From Gemmatimonadota bacterium (GTDB lineage Bacteria; Gemmatimonadota; Gemmatimonadetes; Longimicrobiales; Longimicrobiaceae): 24,442 nt of DNA. The position numbers were made by a program, and so were the translations under genes. The notes beneath the pieces were generated by a model that was given only the letters and a program-made list of their open reading frames with translations, did not search any database and was not told the origin of the DNA. Shown here in pieces: positions 8,170 to 14,424 of this stretch. Location of the stretch: positions 1 to 24,442 of the forward strand of contig JAHWJJ010000006.1 in NCBI GenBank assembly GCA_019348475.1, written 5' to 3'. The stretch's first letter is position 1. Each line of letters begins with the position of its first letter.

Positions 8170-8612
8170 CGAGTCGTCCTGCGTCATCGGGCGCTGGGCA
8201 CCGTACGAGACGAAAGGGCAGTTCAACCTCCCCCAGGGTTTTTTGGGGGAGGTGCGAGCCTGAGCGAGCCAAGGGGGCGTGGCGCGGATCTCGCCAACAC
8301 CGCCCGGGGCTGGAGCACAGGAGTGCGCAGTCATCCTTGATCCATCGGGCGCTGCGCGTTGCGGCACGACGGCGGAGTTCAACCTCCCCCCGGGTTTTTT
8401 GGGGGCGGTGGGAGCCTGAGCGAGCCAAGGGGGCGTGGCGCGGAGCCCGCCAGCACGGCGGGGGCTGGAGCACAGGAGCGCCCAGTCATCCTGAGCCATC
8501 GGGTGCTGCGCGTTGCGGCACGAAACCCCCGTTCAACCTCCCCCAGGGTTTTGGGGGGAGGTGCGAGCATAAGCGAGCGGAGGGGGCGCGGCGCGGAGCC
8601 CGCCAACACCGC
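8170..8612 (+). repeat. Tandem array of three hairpin repeat units
   Basis: Three units of about 155 bases start their GTTCAACC box at 8221, 8377 and 8531. Each has a ~50-base lead (TCATCC..., then CATCGGGCGCTGCGCG), the box, a hairpin with CCTCCCCC pairing with GGGGGAGG around a T-rich loop, then GTGCGAGC...GAGCGAGC and a GC-rich tail (GGGGGCGTGGCGCGGA). Periods of 156 and 154 bases show tandem duplication of the whole unit. Degraded or single copies occur at 1, 132, 11105 (inverted), 24008 and 24232. Function is unknown; the hairpin could act as a terminator or an mRNA 3' stabiliser. Confidence 0.8.
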
Positions 8613-8707
8613 CGAGACTCCGTCCGCGCTCGGGGCGCTGGCCCACTTGGTAGAAGCCACCGCCCTCGCGTGACTTAACATCCCACCTTCCATTGCCGGA
8701 GGCGACG

Positions 8708-9691
8708 TTGCAGCAGGTGTTCGGGGTGGGTCCGCGGGGCAACCTGGAGGTGTTCGGCATCCCGCTGCTGGGGATGAACCCCGACACAGGGTGGCGGCTG
8801 CTGCTCTCGGTGTCGGCCATCGTCCTCGTCTGGCTGCTGGCGAAGGCGCTGCGGGCGCTCACGCGCGCCGTGCTGCGGGGGCGCGACGACGTGCGCGCGC
8901 GGTTCTGGACGCGGCAGGCGGTGCAGCTCTCCACCACCGTTCTGCTCCTTCTGCTGCTGCTTTCCATCTGGTTCGACCGCCCCGGGCGGCTGGCCATGCC
9001 CATCGGCCTGCTGACGGCGGGGCTGGCGGTGGCACTGCAGCGGGTGGTGCTGGCGCTGGCGGGCTACTTCGTCATCCTGAGCGGCAAGGTGTTCAACGTG
9101 GGCGACCGCATCACCATGGGCGGGGTGCGGGGGGACGTGATCGCGCTGGGTTACACCCGCACCGTCATCATGGAGATGGGGCAGCCGCCGGCGGTGCAGG
9201 AAGACGACCCCGCCATGTGGATCGGGGCGCGGCAGTTCACCGGGCGCATCGTCACCATCACGAACGACAAGCTGTTCGACGAGCCCGTCTACAACTACAC
9301 GCGCGACTTTCCGTACATCTGGGAAGAGATCCGCCTCCCCGTGCGCTACCAGGACGACCGCGCCCGGGCGGAAGAGATCCTGCTGCAGGCGGCCCGCCGC
9401 CACACCACGCCGGTGGCCCAGATGGGACGCGAGGCGCTGCAGAACATGCGGCGCCGGTACTTCGTCCAGGCCGCGGACCTGGAGCCGCGAGTGTTCCTGC
9501 GCATCACCGACAACTGGCTGGAGCTGGCGGTGCGGTTCGTGGTGCCCGAGCACGGGATCCGCGAGATCAAGGACGCCATCAGCCGCGACGTGCTGGCCGC
9601 GCTGGACCAGGCCGGAATCGGCGTCGCCTCGGCCACCTTCGAGGTCACGCAGCTTCCCCCCCTGCGGGTGAGCGGCGCACCCCGGGCTTGA
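8708..9691 (+). CDS. MscS-family mechanosensitive channel
   Basis: Encodes 327 residues from TTG at 8708, chosen because GGAGG lies 5 bases upstream; TTG at 8693 is the alternative. Three hydrophobic segments (about 29-48, 71-88 and 94-122) are followed by a soluble domain. The third helix is Gly/Ala-rich and leads into [19 protein letters not shown] (116-134), the conserved pore-to-beta-domain stretch of MscS. The C-terminal region (about 170-320) has the alpha/beta pattern of the MscS cytoplasmic vestibule. The length is close to small MscS proteins (E. coli MscS ~286). Family members are inner-membrane channels that release solutes on hypo-osmotic shock. A promoter for the downstream cold-shock gene overlaps its stop codon. 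Confidence 0.88.
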   Translation: MQQVFGVGPRGNLEVFGIPLLGMNPDTGWRLLLSVSAIVLVWLLAKALRALTRAVLRGRDDVRARFWTRQAVQLSTTVLLLLLLLSIWFDRPGRLAMPIGLLTAGLAVALQRVVLALAGYFVILSGKVFNVGDRITMGGVRGDVIALGYTRTVIMEMGQPPAVQEDDPAMWIGARQFTGRIVTITNDKLFDEPVYNYTRDFPYIWEEIRLPVRYQDDRARAEEILLQAARRHTTPVAQMGREALQNMRRRYFVQAADLEPRVFLRITDNWLELAVRFVVPEHGIREIKDAISRDVLAALDQAGIGVASATFEVTQLPPLRVSGAPRA

Positions 9692-9716
9692 CAGCGGCGC
9701 CGGGAACAGTTACCTT
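9688..9716 (+). promoter_or_regulatory. Sigma-70-type promoter of cold-shock gene
   Basis: TTGACA at 9688-9693 is a perfect -35. A 17-base spacer leads to TACCTT at 9711-9716 (-10, 4 of 6 matches). The -35 overlaps the TGA of the channel gene. Transcription would start near 9723, giving a ~205-nt leader before the cold-shock ATG. Confidence 0.7.
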
Positions 9717-9732
9717 GGGGCTTGCGAACAAA

Positions 9733-9752
9733 CCGCGGGCGAAAATCCGCGG
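9733..9752 (+). promoter_or_regulatory. Leader hairpin 1 of cold-shock mRNA
   Basis: CCGCGG (9733-9738) pairs with CCGCGG (9747-9752) around an A-rich 8-base loop, about 10 bases after the predicted transcription start. Confidence 0.45.
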
Positions 9753-9767
9753 AGACCAGAGTGCAAG

Positions 9768-9803
9768 AGGACCTGGGACGCTTTCGCTTCCCCGGTCCTT
9801 TTT
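9768..9803 (+). terminator. Terminator-like hairpin inside cold-shock leader
   Basis: AGGACC (9768-9773) pairs with GGTCCT (9794-9799), and inside it GGGA (9775-9778) pairs with TCCC (9789-9792) after one mismatch. Five Ts (9799-9803) follow at once. It lies ~80 nt after the predicted start and ~128 nt before the cold-shock ATG. It could end a short RNA or act as an attenuator. Confidence 0.55.
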
Positions 9804-9930
9804 CCGTTCTGGCCGGTTCGCAAACGCCCGCGCACGGGGGGCGATCAGCCCGCGCAATGAAGATGACGATCGTTGGTCGGATGTCCCGTACCTCGAGAGT
9901 CGGACAACACAGTTTCAGGAGCGTACGGAG

Positions 9931-10140
9931 ATGGCTACGACCGGTACCGTCAAGTGGTTCAACGACAGCAAGGGCTTCGGCTTCATCACGCCCGAGGACG
10001 GCAGCAAGGACTGCTTCGTCCACCACTCCGCCATCCAGGGAAGCGGCTTCAAGTCGCTGGCCGAGGGTGAGCGCGTGGAGTTCGACGTGGTGCAGGGCCA
10101 GAAGGGCCCCGCGGCCGAGAACGTCGTCCGCCTGGGCTGA
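9931..10140 (+). CDS. Cold-shock protein (CspA family)
   Basis: Encodes 69 residues from ATG at 9931, with GTACGGAG just upstream. It is a single cold-shock domain of the usual length: [20 protein letters not shown] near the N-terminus, RNP1 KGFGFI (14-19), RNP2 CFVHH (28-32), then the [14 protein letters not shown] and NVVRLG strands. Cold-shock proteins bind single-stranded nucleic acid and melt mRNA structure, acting as RNA chaperones in the cytoplasm. The long structured leader is in keeping with the post-transcriptional control known for cspA genes. A strong terminator follows at 10166-10203. RNP2 reads CFVHH where many members have FVHF or FVHY. Confidence 0.97.
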   Translation: MATTGTVKWFNDSKGFGFITPEDGSKDCFVHHSAIQGSGFKSLAEGERVEFDVVQGQKGPAAENVVRLG

Positions 10141-10165
10141 TTCGCCCGGACGGCCACAGGACGGC

Positions 10166-10203
10166 GGGGCCGCTCCACCCAGGTGGAGCGGCCCCGATTT
10201 TTT
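10166..10203 (+). terminator. Rho-independent terminator of cold-shock gene
   Basis: GGGGCCGCTCCACC (10166-10179) pairs perfectly with GGTGGAGCGGCCCC (10182-10195) with a minimal loop, followed by a T6 run at 10198-10203. Confidence 0.9.
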
Positions 10204-10246
10204 ACTGCCCAGTGCCCAGGATCAAGTGCCCAGTCCGGCGCCGCAC

Positions 10247-10305
10247 TTGGCATTTGGCACTTGGCACTTGGCACTTGGCACTTGGCACTTGGCACTTGGC
10301 ACTTG
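10247..10305 (+). repeat. Heptamer tandem array (TTGGCAC)
   Basis: About eight head-to-tail copies of TTGGCAC, the first ending CAT instead of CAC, plus a partial copy. The inverse phrase AAGTGCCCAG occurs just upstream (about 10206-10233) and could pair with the array. It lies between the convergent cold-shock gene and the infA-side gene. Confidence 0.9.
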
Positions 10306-10314
10306 AAAGCGAGC

Positions 10315-10343
10315 GGGCCGTCCTGATGGATCAGGACGGCCCC
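10315..10343 (-). terminator. Hairpin terminator for minus-strand infA unit
   Basis: GGGCCGTCCTGA and TCAGGACGGCCC form a 12-bp perfect stem with a 4-base loop, placed about 30 bases past the stop of the small minus-strand gene. The following T-tract (CTCGCTTTC on the minus strand) is weak. Confidence 0.55.
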
Positions 10344-10371
10344 GCTTGTCTTTCCACGTGCGCCGGCGGCT

Positions 10372-10632
10372 TCAGGCCGCGGCCACCAGCACGTTGGACG
10401 CCGCGGCGAAGAAGGGCCGCGCGCCCTCGGTGGAAAGCCGGATCTCCAGCAGGCGGCTGCCGTCGCTGGTCTTGCCCAGGACCGCCGCCACCACCCCCTC
10501 GCCGCCCGTGCAGTACACCTCGTCGCCCACCTTGGGCGTGTGGTCACCGTTGGCGACCCATCCGGGGTGCTTGTCCGCGCTCACGAACAGGTCGTCGTCG
10601 CGAATGCGCTTGGTGCTGTTGCCCATTGCCAT
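10372..10632 (-). CDS. Small hypothetical protein downstream of infA
   Basis: Encodes 86 residues from ATG at 10632, with AAGGAG 8 bases upstream; a second ATG two codons in is possible. The N-terminus is charged (STKRIRDDDLFVSADKHPGW). The middle, VGDEVYCTGGEGVVAAVLG, then SRLLEIRL, resembles a small beta-barrel of KOW or SH3 type. That is an inference from pattern only. The C-terminus is Ala-rich. It lies 49 bases after infA on the same strand with its own ribosome-binding site, so probably an operon. No signal peptide or membrane span. I do not recognise a named family. Confidence 0.75.
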   Translation of the reverse strand: MAMGNSTKRIRDDDLFVSADKHPGWVANGDHTPKVGDEVYCTGGEGVVAAVLGKTSDGSRLLEIRLSTEGARPFFAAASNVLVAAA

Positions 10633-10681
10633 CGGGGGTACTCCTTCCGCTGGGGATAATGATCGGGGCTCGTTCCGGAGC

Positions 10682-10903
10682 TCAGCTCTTGTGACGGTAG
10701 GTGATGCGGCCGCGCGTAAGGTCGTACGGCGACAGCGACAGGGTGACCCGATCGCCCACCATCACGCGGATCTTGAACTTGGTCATCTTGCCGGCGCCGT
10801 AGGCCAGCACCACATGCCCGTTCTCGAGCTCTACGCGGTACTTGCGGTCCGGGAGCACCTCGGTCACGTGCCCATCCACCACGATACCTTCTTCCTTTGC
10901 CAA
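10682..10903 (-). CDS. infA: Translation initiation factor IF-1
   Basis: Encodes 73 residues from TTG at 10903, within a few bases of GGGGAGGAG; GTG at 10921 would add six residues but lacks a ribosome-binding site. The protein aligns by eye along its full length with E. coli IF-1: [10 protein letters not shown], then [36 protein letters not shown] and [11 protein letters not shown]. This is the S1-type OB fold that binds the A site of the 30S subunit. The length matches (E. coli 72). It is not beside ribosomal-protein genes here but pairs with the small gene at 10372-10632. Confidence 0.96.
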   Translation of the reverse strand: MAKEEGIVVDGHVTEVLPDRKYRVELENGHVVLAYGAGKMTKFKIRVMVGDRVTLSLSPYDLTRGRITYRHKS

Positions 10904-10990
10904 GCTCCTCCCCTTCTGCACACCGTGCGTTCAGTGAACGATCGCCCGCGGCGTCCGTCGCAAGGCGGACGGACTCCGGGGCACTACAGA

Positions 10991-11000
10991 AGTATGTATA
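10991..11000 (-). promoter_or_regulatory. Possible -10 region for infA
   Basis: The minus strand reads TATACATACT here, an A/T island in otherwise GC-rich DNA about 90 bases before the infA start. No good -35 box lies at the right distance, so this is tentative. Confidence 0.3.
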
Positions 11001-11104
11001 CCGCGCCACCCCCATTCGGTTCCGCGTTCCGAGCCGGACCTCCGGCGAGGTGTTGCAGCCCACGCGTCCCGCCCAGTCGTCGCTGATGAGGAGTATCGGC
11101 GGTT

Positions 11105-11236
11105 TGGGCGGGATCCGCGCCGCGCCCCCCTCCGCTCGCTCAGGCTCGCACCTCCCCCCAAAAACCCTGGGGGAGGCCTGGGGGAGGTTGAACCGCGCTT
11201 TTCGTGCGATGGGTCGCGCAGCCCCGGATCGCTCAG
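11105..11236 (-). repeat. Dispersed hairpin repeat, inverted copy
   Basis: This is the same unit as at 8170-8612 in the opposite orientation: GC-rich tail, CGCTCGCTCAGGCTCGCACC, CCTCCCCC/GGGGGAGG hairpin and GTTGAACC box, then the lead ending in GCTCAGGGTGAC. The segment CCTGGGGGAGG is duplicated in tandem in the hairpin arm. Confidence 0.8.
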
Positions 11237-11465
11237 GGTGACTGCCTCGCGTCCCTGGCGGTGGGTGCCCTGGCACCATCCGCGGCGCGGCCGGCCCGCG
11301 AGAAAGCCGCGGTGTCGGCATCCACAGCGTCGCCTGCCCGTCTTTCGCTCACCCCGTTTACTTTGTAGTCTGTTCGCCGCTCACTCCCACGCTGCCCCCT
11401 CCGGTCTGCACCTGCCGGTCATGCAAGCGTGGAGCTTGCTGCAATGTCAGAACGGACATAGATTC

Positions 11466-11810
11466 ATGGGGCCAGAGAAGAAGCCAGTGGTATGGCTGAG
11501 CGGCGAGGTCAAGTCGCCGCCGTTCTCTCCGGGAGCGCGGCGCGAGGCAGGGGAGATGCTGAGGCGCCTGCAATGGGGCGAGTCGCTGAGTCTGCCGCAT
11601 TCGCGGCCCATGCCCGGCATTGGACCCGGTTGCCACGAGCTGCGGATCATGGATGAGGACAAGAGCTGGCGCATCATCTATCGCATCCACCGCACGGCCA
11701 TCGTGGTCGCCGACGTATTTCAGAAGACGACGCAAGCCACACCGGTGCACGTGATCGTGGCCTGCAAGCGCCGGCTGCGCCGCTACGACGAAGAAACTGG
11801 AGGGGCATGA
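11466..11810 (+). CDS. Type II toxin, RelE/HigB (Gp49-like) family
   Basis: Encodes 114 residues from ATG at 11466; the upstream ribosome-binding site is weak. The layout is that of phage Gp49/HigB-like RelE-fold toxins: KPVVWLSGEVKSPPFSPGAR at the start, EAGEMLRRLQWGE helix, PMPGIGPGCHELRI, then SWRIIYRI, AIVVADVFQKTTQATP and a basic C-terminal helix (ACKRRLRRYDEE). Members act on mRNA at the ribosome. The stop overlaps the antitoxin start (ATGA, 11807-11810), and the toxin-first order is typical of higBA. The family call rests on the motif series and on the XRE partner. Confidence 0.85.
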   Translation: MGPEKKPVVWLSGEVKSPPFSPGARREAGEMLRRLQWGESLSLPHSRPMPGIGPGCHELRIMDEDKSWRIIYRIHRTAIVVADVFQKTTQATPVHVIVACKRRLRRYDEETGGA

Positions 11811-12142
11811 TGATGGACGAGAGCACGCGCAAGCGGCTGGAGGCCAGCGGGTGGAGGGTCGGAGACACACAGGAATTCCTTGGACTCTCCGACCAGGAGA
11901 TGGCATACATCGACCTGCGGATCTCGGTCAGCAACGCTTTGCGAGCCCGCCGCGAGGCCGAGGGGCTGACGCAGAGGGCGCTGGCGACCCGCCTGGGGTC
12001 CAGCCAGTCGCGGGTGGCAAAGATGGAGGCGGGCGACTCATCCGTGTCGCTGGACCTGCTGGTGCGCGCGCTGCTCGCCGCCGGGGCCACGGTGCGCGAC
12101 ATCGCCGAAGCCATCGCGCCGGAGCGGGCGCGGCCGGCGTAA
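11807..12142 (+). CDS. XRE-family antitoxin (HigA-like)
   Basis: Encodes 111 residues from ATG at 11807, overlapping the toxin stop by 4 bases, with GGAGGGG just upstream inside the toxin gene. Two further in-frame ATGs follow directly. Residues 20-40 (TQEFLGLSDQEMAYIDLRIS) are the usual N-terminal helix of toxin-paired XRE proteins. A helix-turn-helix occupies about 43-98 (RREAEGLTQRALATRLGSSQ, then SRVAKMEAGDSSVSLDLLVRAL). The antitoxin is expected to bind the toxin and repress its own promoter. The operator cannot be identified by eye. A terminator-like hairpin follows at 12250-12279. Confidence 0.88.
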   Translation: MMMDESTRKRLEASGWRVGDTQEFLGLSDQEMAYIDLRISVSNALRARREAEGLTQRALATRLGSSQSRVAKMEAGDSSVSLDLLVRALLAAGATVRDIAEAIAPERARPA

Positions 12143-12249
12143 ACCGCGCGGCTGCTCCCGCTCCCCTGCTGCACGGTCGAACAACCCTCGCTCGCGGCAG
12201 CGCTGGAGCTTCTCCGCACGCCGTGACGCCCGGCATCATCATCAACGGA

Positions 12250-12279
12250 GAGGGGCGGCTCCAGATGGGGCCGCCCCTC
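12250..12279. terminator. Hairpin between convergent antitoxin and radical SAM genes
   Basis: GAGGGGCGGC (12250-12259) pairs perfectly with GCCGCCCCTC (12270-12279) with a 10-base loop, in the short gap between convergent genes. It has no long T run on either strand, so the stem may act in both directions with weak U-tracts. Confidence 0.55.
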
Positions 12280-12298
12280 CTCGTTCCAACTGACGAGG

Positions 12299-13792
12299 TC
12301 AGGCGCCGATGAGCTGGGCCAGACGGTCGCTGGCGCGGCGGGCGCGGTCCAGGCGCTCCAGGTAGGTGGCCTGGGCGTCCTTCAGGCGCACGTCGCAGAA
12401 GGGGCAGGTTTCCTCGTCGGGGCCCACGAACCGCGAGCAGCCGCGGCAGAGCACCAGCAACGGCGGGGTGCGGCGCCGGAGCGCCGGCCTGCGCCCGGCG
12501 TACGGCGCGGGGTAGCGCACCTGGCGCGGCGCGGGATCGTCATCCACCGCAGCGCCGTTCGCGCGCCGTGCCAGCTCCAGCACGTCGATGGTGTCGGTGA
12601 CGGCGTCCATCGGCTCCAGGACGAGTTCGAATCGGCCGTGGTCGAACGAGCAGCCGGGGGCGCTCTGTACCTGCACCACCCGCTCGCGCAGCCCATGCGC
12701 GGCAAGCTCCAGCGCGCGGTGGTGGCAGTACGGGTTGTTGCCGCGCTCGCCCAGCAGCGAGTGCGACGTCCAGTTGCAGCCGCCGCGGCAGATCTCGGCG
12801 TAGTAGCAGCCGGCGCAAAAGCCCCACAGGTCCTCGGTCCCCCGCTCGCGCGTAAAGGCCATGGGGGTGCCGGCGGCGCGCCAGATCTCGGCCAGCGGCA
12901 CCTGGCGGATGTTGCCGCCGGCGTACGGGGTGGTGGGGAGCGACGGGCACCCCTTGATGGTGCCGTCCGCCTCGATGCCGATGGTGGTCTGCCCCGCCAT
13001 GCACCCGGAGTAGTGCGCCCTGCCGTCGCCGGCGCCCCGCCACAGGTGCTCGTAAGGCCCGTAGTATCCCACGTTGTTCCCCGCCTGCAGCAGCAGCCCG
13101 CGCACCTGGCCCACGTGGTACAGCTCCGCCAGCAGGGGCATCACCTCCAGCAGGTCGTACGGCTGCAGCAGCAGGTCGGGGTTGTCGGCGGCGCGGCCCA
13201 TGGCCACGGTAAGCTGCACCTGCCAGTTTTTCGCCTGGTGCGCGATGAACACCTCCTGCAGCTGGCGCAGGTGCGGAATGACGGGCTTGCTGATCTGCGT
13301 GTTGACGCTGGCCACCAGGCCGTTGTCGCGGATGGCGTCCAGCGCGGCCAGCGCGTCGTCGTACGAGCCGCGGACACCGCGGATGGCGTCGTGCACCTCG
13401 CGCGGGCCGTCGATGGAAACGCCCGCGCCCACCAGCCCCGCCTCCGCCGCTTCCTTCACGCGCCCGGGCGTGAGGCGGTAGCCGCCGCTCTGCAGGGTGG
13501 CCGCCATGCCGTGGTCGCGGATGGCGCGGATGATCTGCAGCCAGTCGCGGCGCATGAACGCCTCGCCGCCGATCAGCGTGATCTCGCGGGTGCCCAGCGC
13601 GGCCAGCTCGCGCACCACCTCCAGCGCCTCTTCGGTCGACAGCTCGTCGGGGCGCGCGCGCCCGGCGCGGGAGCCGCAGTGGTTGCACTTGAGGTTGCAC
13701 GCCAGCGTGACCTCCCACACCACGTGCACGGGCACGTGGCCGCGCACGTCGGCCTCGGAGACGTAGCGGTCCGGCGCGGGGCGCGCGCTCAT
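12299..13792 (-). CDS. Radical SAM/SPASM peptide-modifying enzyme, Y-X(10)-GDL type
   Basis: Encodes 497 residues from ATG at 13792. The radical SAM cluster motif is C32-x3-C36-x2-C39 (TLACNLKCNHCG), with GGE at 75-77 and the usual (beta/alpha) barrel. A SPASM-type set follows: Cys264, 282, 326, 329, 335, 339 and 356, enough for auxiliary iron-sulfur clusters. Beyond it is a ~120-residue extension with a separate zinc-knuckle pair, C449-x2-C452 and C463-x2-C466. The start lies 7 bases after the stop of the small Y-X10-GD peptide gene, so translation is probably coupled. SPASM radical SAM enzymes next to small peptides usually modify them; the chemistry here is unknown. The peptide signature fits the family I know as Y-X(10)_GDL-associated radical SAM protein. 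Confidence 0.9.
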   Translation of the reverse strand: MSARPAPDRYVSEADVRGHVPVHVVWEVTLACNLKCNHCGSRAGRARPDELSTEEALEVVRELAALGTREITLIGGEAFMRRDWLQIIRAIRDHGMAATLQSGGYRLTPGRVKEAAEAGLVGAGVSIDGPREVHDAIRGVRGSYDDALAALDAIRDNGLVASVNTQISKPVIPHLRQLQEVFIAHQAKNWQVQLTVAMGRAADNPDLLLQPYDLLEVMPLLAELYHVGQVRGLLLQAGNNVGYYGPYEHLWRGAGDGRAHYSGCMAGQTTIGIEADGTIKGCPSLPTTPYAGGNIRQVPLAEIWRAAGTPMAFTRERGTEDLWGFCAGCYYAEICRGGCNWTSHSLLGERGNNPYCHHRALELAAHGLRERVVQVQSAPGCSFDHGRFELVLEPMDAVTDTIDVLELARRANGAAVDDDPAPRQVRYPAPYAGRRPALRRRTPPLLVLCRGCSRFVGPDEETCPFCDVRLKDAQATYLERLDRARRASDRLAQLIGA

Positions 13793-13799
13793 CGCCCGC

Positions 13800-14033
13800 T
13801 CAGACGCCCTTGATCGCGGCGTCCAGCTCCGCGAGCGCGGCCGAAACGTCTCCGGCGGAAGGATGGCCCGGATTGGACGCCAGCCAGGTGCGCGCGCTGG
13901 CGGCCTGCTGCTGCATCCGCGCCGTATCGCCGCTGGCGGCGGCTTCGCGGATCGGCGTGCCGTACGGGACCATCGGGCCGCAGATGGGGCCCAGGACGGG
14001 GTCCAGGATCACCGGGCAGTCGACATCGCTCAT
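13800..14033 (-). CDS. Y-X(10)-GD peptide (DUF1843-like), putative radical SAM substrate
   Basis: Encodes 77 residues from ATG at 14033, with GGAG 8 bases upstream. The core VPYGTPIREAAASGDTARM (22-40) contains Tyr24, ten residues, then Gly35-Asp36-Thr37. The family consensus is YGxxI...GDL, so here Leu is replaced by Thr. A helical tail follows (ARTWLASNPGHPSAGDV, then AALAELDAAIKGV). The N-terminal 20 residues contain Cys6 and Cys18 in a Pro/Leu-rich stretch. DUF1843-type peptides are short helical proteins encoded beside radical SAM enzymes; modification at or near the Y-X10-GD site is an inference. No export signal or double-Gly cleavage site is obvious. Confidence 0.85.
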   Translation of the reverse strand: MSDVDCPVILDPVLGPICGPMVPYGTPIREAAASGDTARMQQQAASARTWLASNPGHPSAGDVSAALAELDAAIKGV

Positions 14034-14219
14034 GGTGCTTGCTCCGTCGGGAGATGGAAGTGGATCCGCCCACCGTGAGATGGCGGCTGGCGGACGGGCG
14101 GGCCGTTGATCGACCGCAATTACGGCGCCAAATGGTTCCACGGCGCCGGCTGCCGGTCCCCGCCAATGAGCGGGCGGCGGATGCGAGGCCTGCATCCGCC
14201 GCTCCGCCATGCTCAGCGG

Positions 14220-14397
14220 CTGCCGAGCGCTCGTCCAGTTCGCGCAGCGCGGCGTGCACCTCGCCCTGCTCCTCGGGGCCGGGATTGTCCCTGAGCCACT
14301 GCCGCGCCTCCTCGCGGCCCCGCGACTTGTGTTTGCCGCCGGGGCCGTCTATTCTCAGCGCGCAGCCTGGCTGCCCCGGACGCCACATCCTCCGCAT
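14220..14397 (-). pseudogene. Degenerate second copy of the Y-X(10)-GD peptide
   Basis: The minus strand encodes ARQWLRDNPGPEEQGEV followed by HAALRELDERS (about 14227-14307). It matches the intact peptide's ARTWLASNPGHPSAGDV plus SAALAELDA at A, R, W, L, N, P, G, G, V, A, A, L, E, L and D with no gap. Reading back to ATG at 14397 gives no Tyr-X10-GD core, and the frame has no stop after LDERS, running on into the intact gene. It therefore looks like the C-terminal half of a duplicated peptide gene whose front was lost, abutting the nucleotidase gene on the other strand. Confidence 0.55.
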
Positions 14398-14424
14398 CGC
14401 CGCGGCACTCCGATCTCCCGGTCC

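Noticed and set aside
8170..8612. CRISPR array
   Set aside because: The repeats have a 155-base period with most of the unit conserved, not short repeats with unique spacers, and no cas gene is present.
8791..9930. Long plus-strand open frame leading into the cold-shock gene
   Set aside because: It is an out-of-frame shadow of the channel gene. Only the last 69 codons from ATG at 9931 are a real protein.
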